DNA of 64,000 bases from Flammeovirga sp. SJP92 (GCF_001583495.1 NZ_LQAQ01000078.1:1-64000); one strand, 5' to 3'. Counted from the first letter of the stretch, positions 43,275 to 54,200 are shown. The notes: generated by a model not told the origin, from the letters alone. A program made the numbers and translations.

Positions 43275-45185
43275 TTAAGTTTTATTTTTATAGTTATTCT
43301 CCACAACGCCCAAACTTCCTAAAAAGTCCAATGAAGCAACTTTTACATTGTACTCCCTTTTTAATTCATATACTTTCTGCATAGTAGAAATAAACGGTTT
43401 TTTTTGCTCATCATTGAAGTAATTGATTAGGTTGATGGCAAGTAAAGCGTCCTGCATATTTTCACTCAAACAGAAGTTTTCCAATTTTACTTTTGCATCT
43501 TGATCACCATAAAGGTCATATGCAATTATTGAAGCAATAATTGCAGCAGGTGAATACTGATCTTGCATAGCTTGAAGAATACTCTCTTTATATGAAAGTA
43601 CATTTTTTTTGGGCTGACTTCTAATACCTAATAACGCCCAGTACCTTTCAATTGCATTCTCACTATTTAAAAACTGCAATTGTATTTTGAGTGCTTCATT
43701 AGTTGTTTCGCCAGAAAGGAATGCAATATCAAAAATATTGTCAATGGGGCAGTTTTCATTGTTCAAACGGAATTCATACGGCGTACCTGTTTCGGAAATC
43801 TTATAGAGTTCATATTCAGGTAAAAACATCACATCTCTTCTTTCTAATAAATCAGCTTTTAAGTGTTTTTTCATTTTTTCTTTGATTTTATGAAAAGCAG
43901 GATCATCAGCAAGATTATTCGTTTCCCATTGATCATTTTGAATGTCGAAAAGGTATTCTTTAGGTCTCGGCTCAAAGATACTTTTTTGAAGTGAATCTAA
44001 TTGATTGTTTTTTAAGTCCGTCCGCATTTGATTGACGATATCTGAAATTTCCATATAACGGATATAGCGTTGTTGAGGAATAAACGGCATAAAGTTTCTG
44101 GAATAAATATACCTTCCGTCGGTCACTGTTCTAACTAAGTCAATACCGTTGTCAGATCGGTCAGATGATAAAGTAATGAGCTCCTTTTTCTTGGATCTGT
44201 TGTCTCCCATTAGGATTCTTCCTTTGAGGTGTTTCGGTAATTTCCCTCCCGCTAAATCAATAAGTGTAGGGGCTAGGTCTTCAAAATTGATGAGTTCATC
44301 TGTTACACCTCCATTTGTTTTCCAAGGTGAGAGGTGCTTATATTTTTCGGGAAACCAAACAACAAAAGGAACACGATACCCATAGTCTATACCATTGGTT
44401 TTTCCTCTTGGCATTCCTTCACCATGGTCAGCAAAAAAGAAAATGATTGTTTCCTCTTTCAAGCCTTCTTTATCGAGTCTTTCAAGAAGGTGACCAATTT
44501 TCTTATCCGTCATTGAAATGGAATTGTATACGCGGGCAAACTGTTTACGCATTTCAGGAGTGTCCTTGTAAATTGGAGGCATATTAAATGCATTTTCATC
44601 TATCTTTTCCTCCTTGTTCAGTTTGTTATATATCTTTTCCATGTACCAAGAATAGGGATTAGTCATGGTACGGGATTGGTGGGAATCTTCGAAATTAAAG
44701 ACAGCAAAGAAAGGTTGATCCTTCTTTCTATTCCACCAGCCTGCTTTTTTAGAACTTTCATTCCAGGCATCTTTAATAAATGCTTTTCCATTTCTAAGGT
44801 TATAATCCGTCTTTGCATTGTTAGTGACATAGTATCCTGCTTTTTTCATGTAATAAGGGAAACCATGAATCTGAGAGGGAATAGGGTACGAACTTCGGTG
44901 ATTACCAGTGCCCATTTCAAAAGTACGAACTCCTGTAATCAATGTACTTCTACTAGGTGAACAAACGGTGCCTGTGGAAAATGCATTTGTGAATCGAACA
45001 CCTTCTTCCGCTAATTGATCAATATGAGGAGTATGTGCGTTTTCATTGCCGTAACACCCAATAAATTGTGGAGAAGTGTCTTCAATGGTTATCCAAAGTA
45101 TGTTTGGTTTTGAAGTGGTTGGAGTGGAAGTTTTACACCCATAAAAGAAGGCGCTTACCAAAAGGAGTTTAAAGATATATTTCAT
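43275..45185 (-). CDS. S1-type sulfatase lipoprotein with C-terminal helical domain
   Basis: The 636-residue protein has lipobox FYGC (Cys17). The metal site begins with IED (34-36). The formylglycine motif CSPSR is at Cys75 (GTVCSPSRSTL), and ADHGEGMPRG supplies further ligands. After residue 510 the sulfatase fold is followed by about 120 residues of HEAT-like helices (QYSPAAIIASIIAYDLYG, DALLAINLINYF), as in heparan-N-sulfatase-like bacterial members. It is transcribed alone on the minus strand. A TTGCTA-N3-TAGCAA palindrome lies 87 bases upstream of its start, so it probably belongs to the regulon described in the findings. Confidence 0.9.
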   Translation of the reverse strand: MKYIFKLLLVSAFFYGCKTSTPTTSKPNILWITIEDTSPQFIGCYGNENAHTPHIDQLAEEGVRFTNAFSTGTVCSPSRSTLITGVRTFEMGTGNHRSSYPIPSQIHGFPYYMKKAGYYVTNNAKTDYNLRNGKAFIKDAWNESSKKAGWWNRKKDQPFFAVFNFEDSHQSRTMTNPYSWYMEKIYNKLNKEEKIDENAFNMPPIYKDTPEMRKQFARVYNSISMTDKKIGHLLERLDKEGLKEETIIFFFADHGEGMPRGKTNGIDYGYRVPFVVWFPEKYKHLSPWKTNGGVTDELINFEDLAPTLIDLAGGKLPKHLKGRILMGDNRSKKKELITLSSDRSDNGIDLVRTVTDGRYIYSRNFMPFIPQQRYIRYMEISDIVNQMRTDLKNNQLDSLQKSIFEPRPKEYLFDIQNDQWETNNLADDPAFHKIKEKMKKHLKADLLERRDVMFLPEYELYKISETGTPYEFRLNNENCPIDNIFDIAFLSGETTNEALKIQLQFLNSENAIERYWALLGIRSQPKKNVLSYKESILQAMQDQYSPAAIIASIIAYDLYGDQDAKVKLENFCLSENMQDALLAINLINYFNDEQKKPFISTMQKVYELKREYNVKVASLDFLGSLGVVENNYKNKT

Positions 45186-45271
45186 CTCATTGTTTGTTGT
45201 TGAATAGTAACTTGCTTTTTATCCTAGAATGTGAGATGCTTTAAAACATCATTAAGCTCTAGAAAATTATA

Positions 45272-45288
45272 ATTGCTATTATAGCAAT
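45272..45288. promoter_or_regulatory. Operator-like palindrome, site 1
   Basis: ATTGCTATTATAGCAAT has perfect 8-bp arms around one central base. It lies 87 bases upstream of the minus-strand sulfatase start at 45185. The same TTGCTA-N3-TAGCAA core occurs at 48319, 49598 and 54562. Confidence 0.7.
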
Positions 45289-45390
45289 AAAAATAATTCA
45301 ATCTAAAACAATAACCAAATCAATGCATTAAAAAGTCATTCGGGTTGCATCATCTTTACAATCACTTTGGCTTATTGCATAAAAAATAAA

Positions 45391-45417
45391 TGGCTCCATA
45401 GTAAATTACTAGGAGCC
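45391..45417 (-). terminator. Terminator of the sulfatase gene at 45479-47026
   Basis: TGGCTCC-A-TAGTA pairs with TACTA-GGAGCCA with one bulged base and a short AAT loop. On the minus strand a T-rich run follows. Confidence 0.65.
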
Positions 45418-45478
45418 AAGTTGTTTGTTAAGTGTAGTTGCTAATTAAATTCTAAACTAAATATAAGTAGTCTGATTC

Positions 45479-47026
45479 TTATTTGGTTTGATGCTTTTTG
45501 TCTTCACCTCTGATGGTTTTGAATTCGTCATATAACGCTTCTACAAGCTGAGGATTTTCCTGTGCTATATTTTTACGTTGTGAAGGATCTTCTTTGAGAT
45601 TGTAAAGAGCCATTTCTTTACTGTTCCCCAATTCTATATTTACTTTTTTATTGATTTTACCCCCTTTGTAGGGAGGGATCAAAACATAGTTTCCTTTTCT
45701 GAAAGCCGTTCTAGAAGTCGCCTCAATGACTAAATTTTGACGTCCTTCTTTGGATTTTCCGACTAAGGCATCCAATACATTTTCAGAGTCAGTTGCCATT
45801 TCATCACTTCCTACTAAAGAGGCTAAAGAAGCAAATAAATCAAGCTGACAAACTAGAGCATCAGATGCCAGAGGATGAATTTGACCTTTCCAGTAAGTGA
45901 TAAAAGGAACGTGAGTACCGGCTTCAAAAAGTGAATATTTTCCTCCTCTTAAACCGCCAGCTGGATCATGATCACCAAGAAGTTCCACTGCATCATCATA
46001 GTATCCGTCGTTAAGTACCGGACCATTGTCAGAAGAAAGAATGATCAAAGTATTTTCTTCAATACCTGCTTCTTGAATCGACTTGATCAGTTCACCAATA
46101 CACCAATCCGCTTCTACAATCACATCACCTCTAGGTCCTTTTCCAGATTTACCTACAAATCTTGGATGAGGAGTTCTTGGCACATGTGGTTGTTGCATAG
46201 TATACGCCAAGAAGAAAGGTTGTTTTTTGGAAGAATTTATTTTGATATAGTCTTTAACCTTATCCAAAAAATGATCTGCCATTTCTACATCATTCCAAAG
46301 GGCCGATTGACCACCTTTCATATAACCAATTCTTGGAATACCGTTAATAATGGTGTTATTATGCTCATGATGCCATTTCATAGTGGTCAACTCAGGATTT
46401 TTCTTTCCTGTAGGTTGTCCTTCAAAATTCTTTTTATAATTGACTTCAATAGGGTCATTAGGATCAAGGCCTACTACATTTCCATTCTCAATGTAAACTG
46501 TAGGCACACGGTCTTGAGTTGCCGCCATAATGTAAGATTGATCAAACCCAACTTCATTAGGACCAGGAGAAATATGCTTGTTCCAATTCTTTTCACCTTG
46601 TCCAAGTCCAAGGTGCCATTTTCCAATGATTGCAGTTTGATATCCTTCTTTTCTCAACATTTTTGGAAGAGTGATTTGTGCTGTATCAATGAGTAATGGA
46701 TCTGTTCCAGAAAGAATATGTGCTCCTTTTTTCTTCCAAGGGTATTGCCCTGTCATCAGTGCATATCTTGAGGGAGTACAAGTAGCTGAAGAAGCGTAGG
46801 CATTCGTAAAGTTGACACCATTTTGAGCAAGGAAATCAATATTTGGAGTGGTAAATCCTTTAGCTCCATTGACGCTTATGTCACCATAACCTAAATCATC
46901 AAGGTAAACTAAAATAATATTAGGTTTGAGATGGGTTTTATCTTCTGACTTTGAAGTTTGTTTATTGCCCCCACATCCGAACAATAGGAATGAGAGTGTA
47001 AAAAAGATATATATATTTTTCATCAT
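45479..47026 (-). CDS. S1-type sulfatase lipoprotein
   Basis: The 515-residue protein has lipobox LFGC (Cys18). DD at 43-44 (YLDDLGYGD), CTPSR at Cys83 (ATCTPSRYALMTGQYPW) and SSDNGPVL are the canonical sulfatase motifs, with GKWHLGLGQ between them. It is a single-gene unit ended by the hairpin at 45391-45417. MITE copy 4 ends just upstream of its start and may have altered its promoter. Unlike its neighbours it has no TTGCTA palindrome in front. Substrate unknown. Confidence 0.9.
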   Translation of the reverse strand: MMKNIYIFFTLSFLLFGCGGNKQTSKSEDKTHLKPNIILVYLDDLGYGDISVNGAKGFTTPNIDFLAQNGVNFTNAYASSATCTPSRYALMTGQYPWKKKGAHILSGTDPLLIDTAQITLPKMLRKEGYQTAIIGKWHLGLGQGEKNWNKHISPGPNEVGFDQSYIMAATQDRVPTVYIENGNVVGLDPNDPIEVNYKKNFEGQPTGKKNPELTTMKWHHEHNNTIINGIPRIGYMKGGQSALWNDVEMADHFLDKVKDYIKINSSKKQPFFLAYTMQQPHVPRTPHPRFVGKSGKGPRGDVIVEADWCIGELIKSIQEAGIEENTLIILSSDNGPVLNDGYYDDAVELLGDHDPAGGLRGGKYSLFEAGTHVPFITYWKGQIHPLASDALVCQLDLFASLASLVGSDEMATDSENVLDALVGKSKEGRQNLVIEATSRTAFRKGNYVLIPPYKGGKINKKVNIELGNSKEMALYNLKEDPSQRKNIAQENPQLVEALYDEFKTIRGEDKKHQTK

Positions 47027-47036
47027 TAAAATTAAT

Positions 47037-47229
47037 TTGCTGTAAACTAAGTGATATACTGTTTTAGTCTCCTTTTAGATCATACCATCTAGTTCTTAAT
47101 TTTGAATTGAATCAAAAGCAAGGATAATAGAAGTCATAAAAGGTAGAGGTTAAAGCAAGCACATTGATGCTTGCAGATGATCAGAAATAGTCTAATTGTC
47201 TAAAACTGAAACAACTTAGTTTATAATAA
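47037..47229 (-). mobile_element. MITE-like element, copy 4 (short, decayed)
   Basis: About 193 bp bounded by TGTAAACTAAG on the left and CTTAGTTTATAA on the right, the same terminal repeats as copies 1-3. The internal segment GATGATCAGAAATAGTC near 47178 matches the corresponding part of copy 2. It is internally deleted and diverged. It occupies the promoter side of the sulfatase gene starting at 47026. Confidence 0.55.
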
Positions 47230-47247
47230 TTAGGATTGAGATATGTA

Positions 47248-47276
47248 AAAGCCCAAGTAAAGAGTACATGGGCTTT
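47248..47276 (-). terminator. Terminator of the lipoprotein gene at 47304-48224
   Basis: AAAGCCCA (47248-47255) and TGGGCTTT (47269-47276) pair, with a weak extension into the loop. On the minus strand TTTT follows. Confidence 0.65.
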
Positions 47277-47303
47277 ATGTATTTAATTGAAATGAATGAA
47301 ATA

Positions 47304-48224
47304 TTATTCTACTAAACCAACTAAAGAGTTGAATGATTTTAAGTTCGCGTCCGTTTCAAATTGAGTGTGTAAAACAAAAGGTTTGGCATTTTGCTTTGTG
47401 TCACTCATTTTAATTGTCACAAATTCTTTACCTGCACTTTGATTAGTTTTTAAGAAATCTGTGATTTCATAACTTAATCGTCTCATCTCTCCTAATTCAA
47501 AGACTAATTCATCTTCAGTAATTAGCTCAAATTGATCTTCAATGGCCATCACATCATCGTATAATGTTCCAGCTTCAATTTTTTCTCCAATTCCTGAGAT
47601 AGCTAAATTAATAGGAGCATTTTTACCTTCTTCCATACCACCATAAATAGAAAGAATAACTTTATTCTCATCTGACAGTTCACCAAGGTCAGAAAGCTTG
47701 ATGACTAATAGTGTATGAACTTGATCATTTTTATGATTTCTGACAACCAAACGGTCATCAACATGAGCTTCATCGGGGTTGGTGTACCATTCTGCAGCAT
47801 TACTGCCTTTAAAAGATTGTACATATCCTGTGTATGAAAATGGAATTTGCCCAATTTCACTGGTCAATAAGACTTCTGCTTGTCCTTCAACTTCACCTTC
47901 ACCCGCTTTTCCTTTAGTAGATACAGGCGTGAAAGAGAGAGAAACATCTGTCACGACAGGGATTTCATAAATACGGCTTTCTTCTGCATGGAAAGTGTAT
48001 TCATTTCCTTTAGAGTCTTTATATACTAGATCATGAGGAGGAGTTCCATCAAATTTTGCGGTGAAATAAGAATTAACAGTATCGCCTGCACTTTCAACAC
48101 TAAAAAGACTTTCTCCTTCTAAGGTTACTGATGCAGGTCGGGTTGGTAAGCTTTCTTCACTATCACAAGAGGCGAAAAGGCTTCCAGCCATGATAAGTAA
48201 TGGTAATATACTATTTCGTTTCAT
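47304..48224 (-). CDS. Lipoprotein with CBM96-like carbohydrate-binding domain
   Basis: The 306-residue protein has lipobox FASC (Cys20). Residues 30-140 look like an Ig-like domain (PASVTLEGESLFSVES). From about 150 the pattern VDDRLVVRN, TLLVIKLSDLGEL and NKVILSIYGG resembles the CBM96/DNRLRE-type domain found in alginate- and galactan-related secreted proteins. No catalytic residues are visible. It is likely a surface glycan-binding or structural lipoprotein. A TTGCTA-N3-TAGCAA palindrome lies 95 bases upstream, linking it to the sulfatases and symporter of the same region. Confidence 0.6.
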   Translation of the reverse strand: MKRNSILPLLIMAGSLFASCDSEESLPTRPASVTLEGESLFSVESAGDTVNSYFTAKFDGTPPHDLVYKDSKGNEYTFHAEESRIYEIPVVTDVSLSFTPVSTKGKAGEGEVEGQAEVLLTSEIGQIPFSYTGYVQSFKGSNAAEWYTNPDEAHVDDRLVVRNHKNDQVHTLLVIKLSDLGELSDENKVILSIYGGMEEGKNAPINLAISGIGEKIEAGTLYDDVMAIEDQFELITEDELVFELGEMRRLSYEITDFLKTNQSAGKEFVTIKMSDTKQNAKPFVLHTQFETDANLKSFNSLVGLVE

Positions 48225-48711
48225 TTTAAGATTAATTAAAAAATCAATGTAAACAGGACATTGTATTTGAACAGATGCTTTCTTTTATAATAGTAAAATC
48301 AATAATTTTACCGACAACGTTGCTAATATAGCAATTTGTTTGTATAATTGTACCATATTTACGAAGTTAAATTGTTAAAATTTCCATTTTCAAAGAAAAT
48401 CGATAGCAAACCGATCAAGAATAAAGGTTATTTTCATTTTTTAAGTACTAAGACAAAATAGGTGATAAATTAATTTTTAATTATTGTATTGGGAGTACAA
48501 CTCTGTGAAAGGGATGAATAGAAGTTCTGTAAAACGTTTTCATAAAGGCAGTAATCGCAAAATAATAATACACATTAATGATATTACTTTTGTAGTAGAA
48601 CTTACGATAAAGTAAACATCAAAGACTTCATGCATCGTTTATCATTCATCTCAACTTGAAGCAATAAACCTTTTTCTGTCTGGTAAGGTATCGATTAAAA
48701 ACTTTTAAGTT
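48225..48711. other. Divergent intergenic region with operator
   Basis: It holds the palindrome at 48319-48335 and the promoters of both flanking genes. TACTTTTG at 48585-48592 fits a -7 element for the plus-strand gene at 48712 but lacks a TTG partner at normal spacing. No other gene is seen. Confidence 0.45.
48319..48335. promoter_or_regulatory. Operator-like palindrome, site 2
   Basis: GTTGCTAATATAGCAAT contains TTGCTA-ATA-TAGCAA. It lies 95 bases upstream of the minus-strand lipoprotein start at 48224. Confidence 0.68.
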
Positions 48712-49314
48712 ATGAAAAAGTTCATCTTACTCAACATTTTTCTTGTGCTATTGGGACAATTTGTATTTGCACAGGATGACAAAACTGAAAAGAAAATTAA
48801 TAATTATATCTCTTATATGAATAAAACATTGGGAGGTACCCTCACAGGCGATCAAATTGTGTTGCTAAAAGCACAGCGTATTGATTTTCTTAAGGAATTA
48901 CAAAAAGTTGATAAATACGCAGTGAAAGAAAAAAGAAAGCTGGAAAAAGAATTTAAAGAAAACAGAAATAGAATTCTGACAGAAAATCAAATTACCGTTT
49001 TGGCTATCTCAAGATTGACGCGTAAAGAACTTTCTGTATTAAGGCAAATGTTCTCAATCTCTAAAGAACAACAAGGAGAATTGAAAGGGGAGTTAAAGCG
49101 AATGAATAAAATGCTCATTAGTGCTAGAAAGGTTTATGAGATAGATAGTCAACAATATTTAGAAATTGATTCATTGGTGGTAACCTCAAAGGAATATGCT
49201 TTCAATGAGATTTTTGATGTTGAGCAAAAGAAAAAGTTTGAAGAATTCAAGGGTAGGTATAATACGATTATTGTGAAGTATTCTGAAAGGATTGGTGTAG
49301 AGCTTCGAAATTAA
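48712..49314 (+). CDS. Secreted helical protein, LTxxQ/Spy-like
   Basis: The 200-residue protein has a signal peptide ending FVFAQ (20). The rest is highly charged helix with LTGDQIVLLKAQRIDFLKEL and ILTENQITVLAI, repeating the LTxxQ element of Spy/CpxP-like periplasmic proteins. It resembles the small proteins at 33513 and 34506 in style but is longer and only distantly similar. It is transcribed alone, divergent from the lipoprotein. A periplasmic chaperone or envelope-stress role is speculative. Confidence 0.65.
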   Translation: MKKFILLNIFLVLLGQFVFAQDDKTEKKINNYISYMNKTLGGTLTGDQIVLLKAQRIDFLKELQKVDKYAVKEKRKLEKEFKENRNRILTENQITVLAISRLTRKELSVLRQMFSISKEQQGELKGELKRMNKMLISARKVYEIDSQQYLEIDSLVVTSKEYAFNEIFDVEQKKKFEEFKGRYNTIIVKYSERIGVELRN

Positions 49315-49369
49315 TATTAATATATTCTTTTATTCATGTTTACACTGCTTTGTCATAAGTGGTGTAAGC

Positions 49370-49541
49370 ACTCTGTAAATTAAGTTTTTGAGTGTAAAAA
49401 TCTAGTTATTTCTGAAATATAGCTTTTGTTTCGTTTTTATTTTAAGACTAAAATGAAGAAAAAGTAAGTTTGGAAGTAGGGTCTGAAAAGCTTGTAGGAA
49501 ATCTGACTGAAGGTGGTTGACAACAATTTAGTTTATAATGT
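49370..49541 (+). mobile_element. MITE-like element, copy 3 (internally deleted)
   Basis: 172 bp in the orientation of copy 1. Ends are ACTCTGTAAATTAA and TTAGTTTATAATGT. The interior matches the right half of copy 1 (AAGCTTGTAG, GTTTCGTTTTTA); the left half is missing. Flanking 7-mers TGTAAGC and AATAAGC agree at five of seven positions, consistent with an old target duplication. Confidence 0.65.
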
Positions 49542-49597
49542 AATAAGCCTATTTTTTGGAGTGTTGATGGGCCTTTTATTAAATATATTTACATTAA

Positions 49598-49614
49598 GTT
49601 GCTATTATAGCAAT
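49598..49614. promoter_or_regulatory. Operator-like palindrome, site 3
   Basis: GTTGCTATTATAGCAAT contains TTGCTA-TTA-TAGCAA. It is about 80 bases upstream of the preferred sulfatase start at 49695. Confidence 0.7.
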
Positions 49615-49694
49615 AATGTTATATAATTGTATGAATAACACTATAAAGCGTTACAAGTAAACTTATGATATACGTACAGCGAGTTTGGAATTTG

Positions 49695-51152
49695 ATGGAT
49701 ATTAATTATCGTCTGCTGATTAGTTTTCTCTTCCCATTTTTCATTCCTGATGTGGGATTAGGACAAGTTGTCAACGATCAGCCCAATATTGTATTTTTCT
49801 TTGTAGATGATATGGGGATCAGCGATCTGTCTTGTTATGGTTCTGACTTTCATCAGAGCCCCAATATTGACAAGTTGGCCAATACTGGTATGAGATTTAC
49901 GAACGCTTATGCCGCCTGTACTGTATGTTCACCTTCAAGAGCAGCATTAATGACGGGACAATACCCTGCTCGATTACGAATAACGGATTGGATTGACGGT
50001 TGGTTTATGCCTTATGCCTCCATGAAAATTCCAGAATGGCAGTTGTTTCTACCTTCTGAAAGCAAAACATTGCCGGAAGAATTAAGAAAAAACGGATATA
50101 AAACCATCCATGTTGGCAAATGGCATTTAGGTGATAACGAAAAAGACTGGCCTTTGTCGCATGGTTTTGATGTAAATATAGGAGGCTGGAAGGCTGGATC
50201 ACCGGCTACCAACAAAGGAAGTTACTTTTCTCCGTATAATAACCAAACGTTAGCCGATGGTAAAAAAGGAGAATATTTGACGGATCGTTTAGTTAAAGAA
50301 GCGATCCAGCAAATTGAAAATTCGAAAGAACAGCCTTTTTATTTACAATTCAATTTTTACAATGTTCATACTCCTTTACAAGCGAAGCCTGAAAAGGTAG
50401 AGAAATATCAACACTTGATAGAAAACGGTAAGGGAGGTAAGCATCATCAAAATCCTACGTATGCCGCAATGGTCGAACATGTAGATGATGCGGTTGGTCA
50501 AATAGTGGATAAATTAGAAAAAGAAGGTATTCTTGATAATACCATCATTGTATTGAGCAGTGATAATGGTGGTTTGGAATTAAAAACCAATAAAAAAGGA
50601 AGGAAACCTAAAAGCAATTATCCTTACAGAGCCGGAAAAGGGAACTTTTATGAAGGTGGTGTAAGAGTGCCAATGATTGTGAAATGGGTTGGTCATATAC
50701 CAAAAGCAGAAAGTGATGTGCCAGCAATGACAATTGATTTTATGCCTACATTACTTTCTTTAACCTCAACTAAATACAAAAAGAAAACAGTTGATGGAGT
50801 AGATTTACGTCAAGTTTTGACTCAAAAAGAAAAGATAGACAGAACACTTTTTTGGCATTATCCGCACTACCACATACAAGGGGCAGAACCATACAGTGCA
50901 GTACTGAAAGGTCGCTGGAAGTATTACAGAATTTATGGCCAAAGAAATGAACTCTATGATTTATCTAATGATATTGGAGAAGCCAATAATGTGATTGATA
51001 AATATGAAGAGGTGGCCAATGAAATGGAGAAGGAACTGAATAGATGGTTAAAGCAAACAAAGGCACAATTGCCAGAGGCCAATCCTTATTTTGATCCAAT
51101 GAAAGAAAAGAAAACCAAACCCTACAATTTGAGAGATCAATTTTGGCAGTAG
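49695..51152 (+). CDS. Secreted S1-type sulfatase
   Basis: I prefer ATG 49695 (485 residues): it opens on the signal peptide MDINYRLLISFLFPFFIPD, while ATG 49665 adds ten residues with no leader character. DDM follows the first strand. CSPSR (Cys78 from this start, CTVCSPSRAALMTGQYP), GKWHLGDNEKDWP and SSDNGGLE are canonical. The C-terminal stretch carries LFWHYPHYHIQG, common in exo-acting galactan sulfatases. It is downstream of an operator-like palindrome and 136 bases upstream of the CBM-bearing glycosidase, so it may head that transcript. Confidence 0.9.
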   Translation: MDINYRLLISFLFPFFIPDVGLGQVVNDQPNIVFFFVDDMGISDLSCYGSDFHQSPNIDKLANTGMRFTNAYAACTVCSPSRAALMTGQYPARLRITDWIDGWFMPYASMKIPEWQLFLPSESKTLPEELRKNGYKTIHVGKWHLGDNEKDWPLSHGFDVNIGGWKAGSPATNKGSYFSPYNNQTLADGKKGEYLTDRLVKEAIQQIENSKEQPFYLQFNFYNVHTPLQAKPEKVEKYQHLIENGKGGKHHQNPTYAAMVEHVDDAVGQIVDKLEKEGILDNTIIVLSSDNGGLELKTNKKGRKPKSNYPYRAGKGNFYEGGVRVPMIVKWVGHIPKAESDVPAMTIDFMPTLLSLTSTKYKKKTVDGVDLRQVLTQKEKIDRTLFWHYPHYHIQGAEPYSAVLKGRWKYYRIYGQRNELYDLSNDIGEANNVIDKYEEVANEMEKELNRWLKQTKAQLPEANPYFDPMKEKKTKPYNLRDQFWQ

Positions 51153-51288
51153 GGATTTTTATAATGAGATGAATTTTTATCATTTATTGAATGGCTCTCT
51201 AATTCAATTTAAAAAGAATCATCCTTCTTGTAGATGTCTTTTTAAATGAATGTTTATTCAGTAAAGCAATTTTTTAAAACATAATTCA

Positions 51289-54200
51289 ATGAGAAAACTA
51301 CTTACCTTTTTATTAGGTAGCTTATTAGCTACGTCTAATTTGTGGGCACAGAGTATTTCTGTGGACATCAGTAAGAAACAACAGCAGTTTTTAGGAGCTG
51401 GGGGAACCTGTGACAGTTACATTGGTCACTGGTTAAGTATGTCAGATGAGAATAGGCTTTTGGCATCGAAAATGGTGGCAGAAGATATTCACCTTGATTT
51501 TGTCAAGCATTATATCAATGGCAGACCTACAGAGGAGAATGAAAAACAATACAACAACTTTACAGCTTTTGTAGAAGACATCCGTAAGATCAATCCAGAT
51601 ATCAAAGTACAAATGTGTGTGCAGGATATTCCTGAAGATCTAAGAAGAGATCCAGATAAGAAAAAAGAATTTGATGATAGTGATCCTGAAATTTATGATA
51701 AAATGGCTCAATATTACTATTCTGTAATTGAGGGTTTTCATGATAGAGGTGTGCAGATTGATGAATTAGATATTCTCAACGAGCCAGGAGGTACAGGTTT
51801 TGCCGTTTACTATGGTGGCCTTTATAAATATTCAGTGCCGAAATTGCGTGAAATGATTGAAGATCCTTCTATCAATACTAAAGGAATGAAAATGCCTCAT
51901 ATTGGAGGTACCAGTCAGTGGAGCGTTTTGGGTGTAATCAAATGGTTTGACGTATGGAAAGCAGAAATTCCTGAAGCATATGATGAAATTGATGTAGTGT
52001 CTACACATGGTTATAGAAACGGATGGGATGAGAAAAACTATAAAGATATCTATGACTACATTGATGGTTTACCTTTCCAAAATAATGAGCAAACTGGTAA
52101 ATTACAGAAAGGTGATGGTTTATATGAAATCTTCGAACAATCTGAGCCAGATTATATTGGTGATGTTTCAATGGGTATGCGTATCAGTGATGCCATTAAT
52201 GGAGGTGTGAACCACTTTTTCATTTTCAATATCAATAACTCTTCAGGAAATAACGCAGCACTTCTTCAAACACCTTCAGGTGGTTCTCCAGTTAAATCAA
52301 AAGTGTATGATGGTTTCAAACAATTGACATCTTCATATCCTCTTGGCTCTTACTGTTTGCCAGAAAGAGGAATGAAAGATATGGAGCTTACACGTGTATT
52401 GGCGATGAGAGATGGTGATGAAAATGTAGTATACCTAAACATTACCAATATTGCTCCTGAAGCACAGACGATCTCTATTGATTTTAATGACAATGGTGCT
52501 AATCAAGGTATTGCTGCTGTTCAATCATGGGTGAGTACGCAAGCTTACGATATTGAGGAAGTAATGAACCTTAACTATACGCAGTCAGTAGATAAAATTT
52601 CATTCGATGCTTCTCCATTTAGTGTAAATACACTTAAAATCACTTTAGATCCAAATGGTGGAGCTGTTTCATTAAAGCCTCAAACTATTGAATTTCCTGC
52701 AATCGAAGAGCAGTTTTTAAGAAGCACTTATACATTAGATGCTGTGACTAGTTCAGGATTGCCTGTTCAATATGAAGTAGTAGATGGTCCTGCAGTGATT
52801 AATGATGGTGTGATGACTTTTTCTGGAGAAGGACAAGTGAAAATCAGAGCTTATCATATGGGTAATGAAGAGTTTGATGGTGCACCTTCAGTGATAAGAT
52901 CATTTAAAGTAATTACAGGCGCATTGGTGAATGTTGCTAAAGGGAAGACTATCTTTTCAGTAACAAATGAAGATGCGAACTATCCTGCTAAATACCTTAT
53001 CGATGGAGATAAAATAAATAAAACCAGCCGTTGGATTACTGAAAAGGATATTCCTTTGCCACATGAAGTTGTGATTGATTTGGAAGAACCTTATGATATT
53101 ACTGGAGTTGGAATGTGGTCTGGTAGTTCAGATGGAGTATATAGCAATCCATTAGTTGGATTTGAAATGAGTGTGGAAGTTGATGGACAATGGATCAAAG
53201 TGTTGGAAGAAACAGATAACAGAAACCCAGAGTATATTAAATTCTTTGATAAAATAACTGCTCAAAAAGTAAAGCTTCAAGTCAATAACTTAGATAAAGG
53301 TACGGACACAAGAATGCGAATGTTTGAGCTAGAGGTTTATGCCGCGGACGATACTGAAATTGAGTGGAATTTGGAGGAAGGAATTGTGATGTTAGGGGAT
53401 GAAATTCAGATGGAAGCCACTTCTTCAACCGGAGAACCTGTAACTTTTGCAACAAGTGATGAGAGTATTGCAACACTGAATGAGACCAACTTACTTACAA
53501 TTGTAGGAGCTGGTAATGTTCAAATTTCAGCTACTACTAACACAGCACAAGGGGTACCGGTGACGTTCAATAAAACATTGAATGCAAGAAAAGAAAACAC
53601 AATCACTTGGGAGCAGGATATTGCCAAACTTGCAGTTGGAGGTGCTTACTCTTTAGCCGCACAAGGGGGCTCAAAAGTGAAATATTTATTAAAAGAAGAT
53701 TCCGATGCTGCTATTCTTGAAGGAAGCTCATTGAGAGGTAATGAAGTTGGTAATATTACGGTAATTGCATACGCAGAAGCGGATCAAGTATATATTGAGT
53801 CTGAAAGATTAGAAAAAGCAGTAGTAGTTAAATATCAAGATGAGATTGATTGGAGTGAGCAAGTCACTACACTTAAAGTAGGAGGAGAGGTATCTTTGAC
53901 AGCCTTTTCAATTTACACAGATCAAGAAGTAAATTTCATCGTTGATGATGCGTCTATTGCAGTAGTTGAAGAGGGTAAATTAGTTGGCAAATCCGCAGGA
54001 TCAGTGACCTTGAAAGCGATGACATCAGAGACTGAAACACTTTTTGCGGCGGTTGAAGTTTCCAAGACCTTTAAAGTTGAAACAGATGATGTGACAAGCG
54101 TAGATGTACCTTCATTGGATCAATTGGTATACCCTAACCCAAATAATGGATTATTCCAAATCAGAAACTTGAAGGCAAATGAAGTCATTCATGTATTTAA

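Larger units (their letters stand above)
49315..49694. other. Intergenic region with a MITE-like element and an operator
   Basis: MITE copy 3 (49370-49541) and the palindrome at 49598-49614 occupy this gap. No gene was seen. Confidence 0.6.

Noticed and set aside
45968-46696. 242-codon plus-strand open frame inside the minus-strand sulfatase gene
   Set aside because: It is antisense to a clear sulfatase with all catalytic motifs; its translation has no domain pattern.
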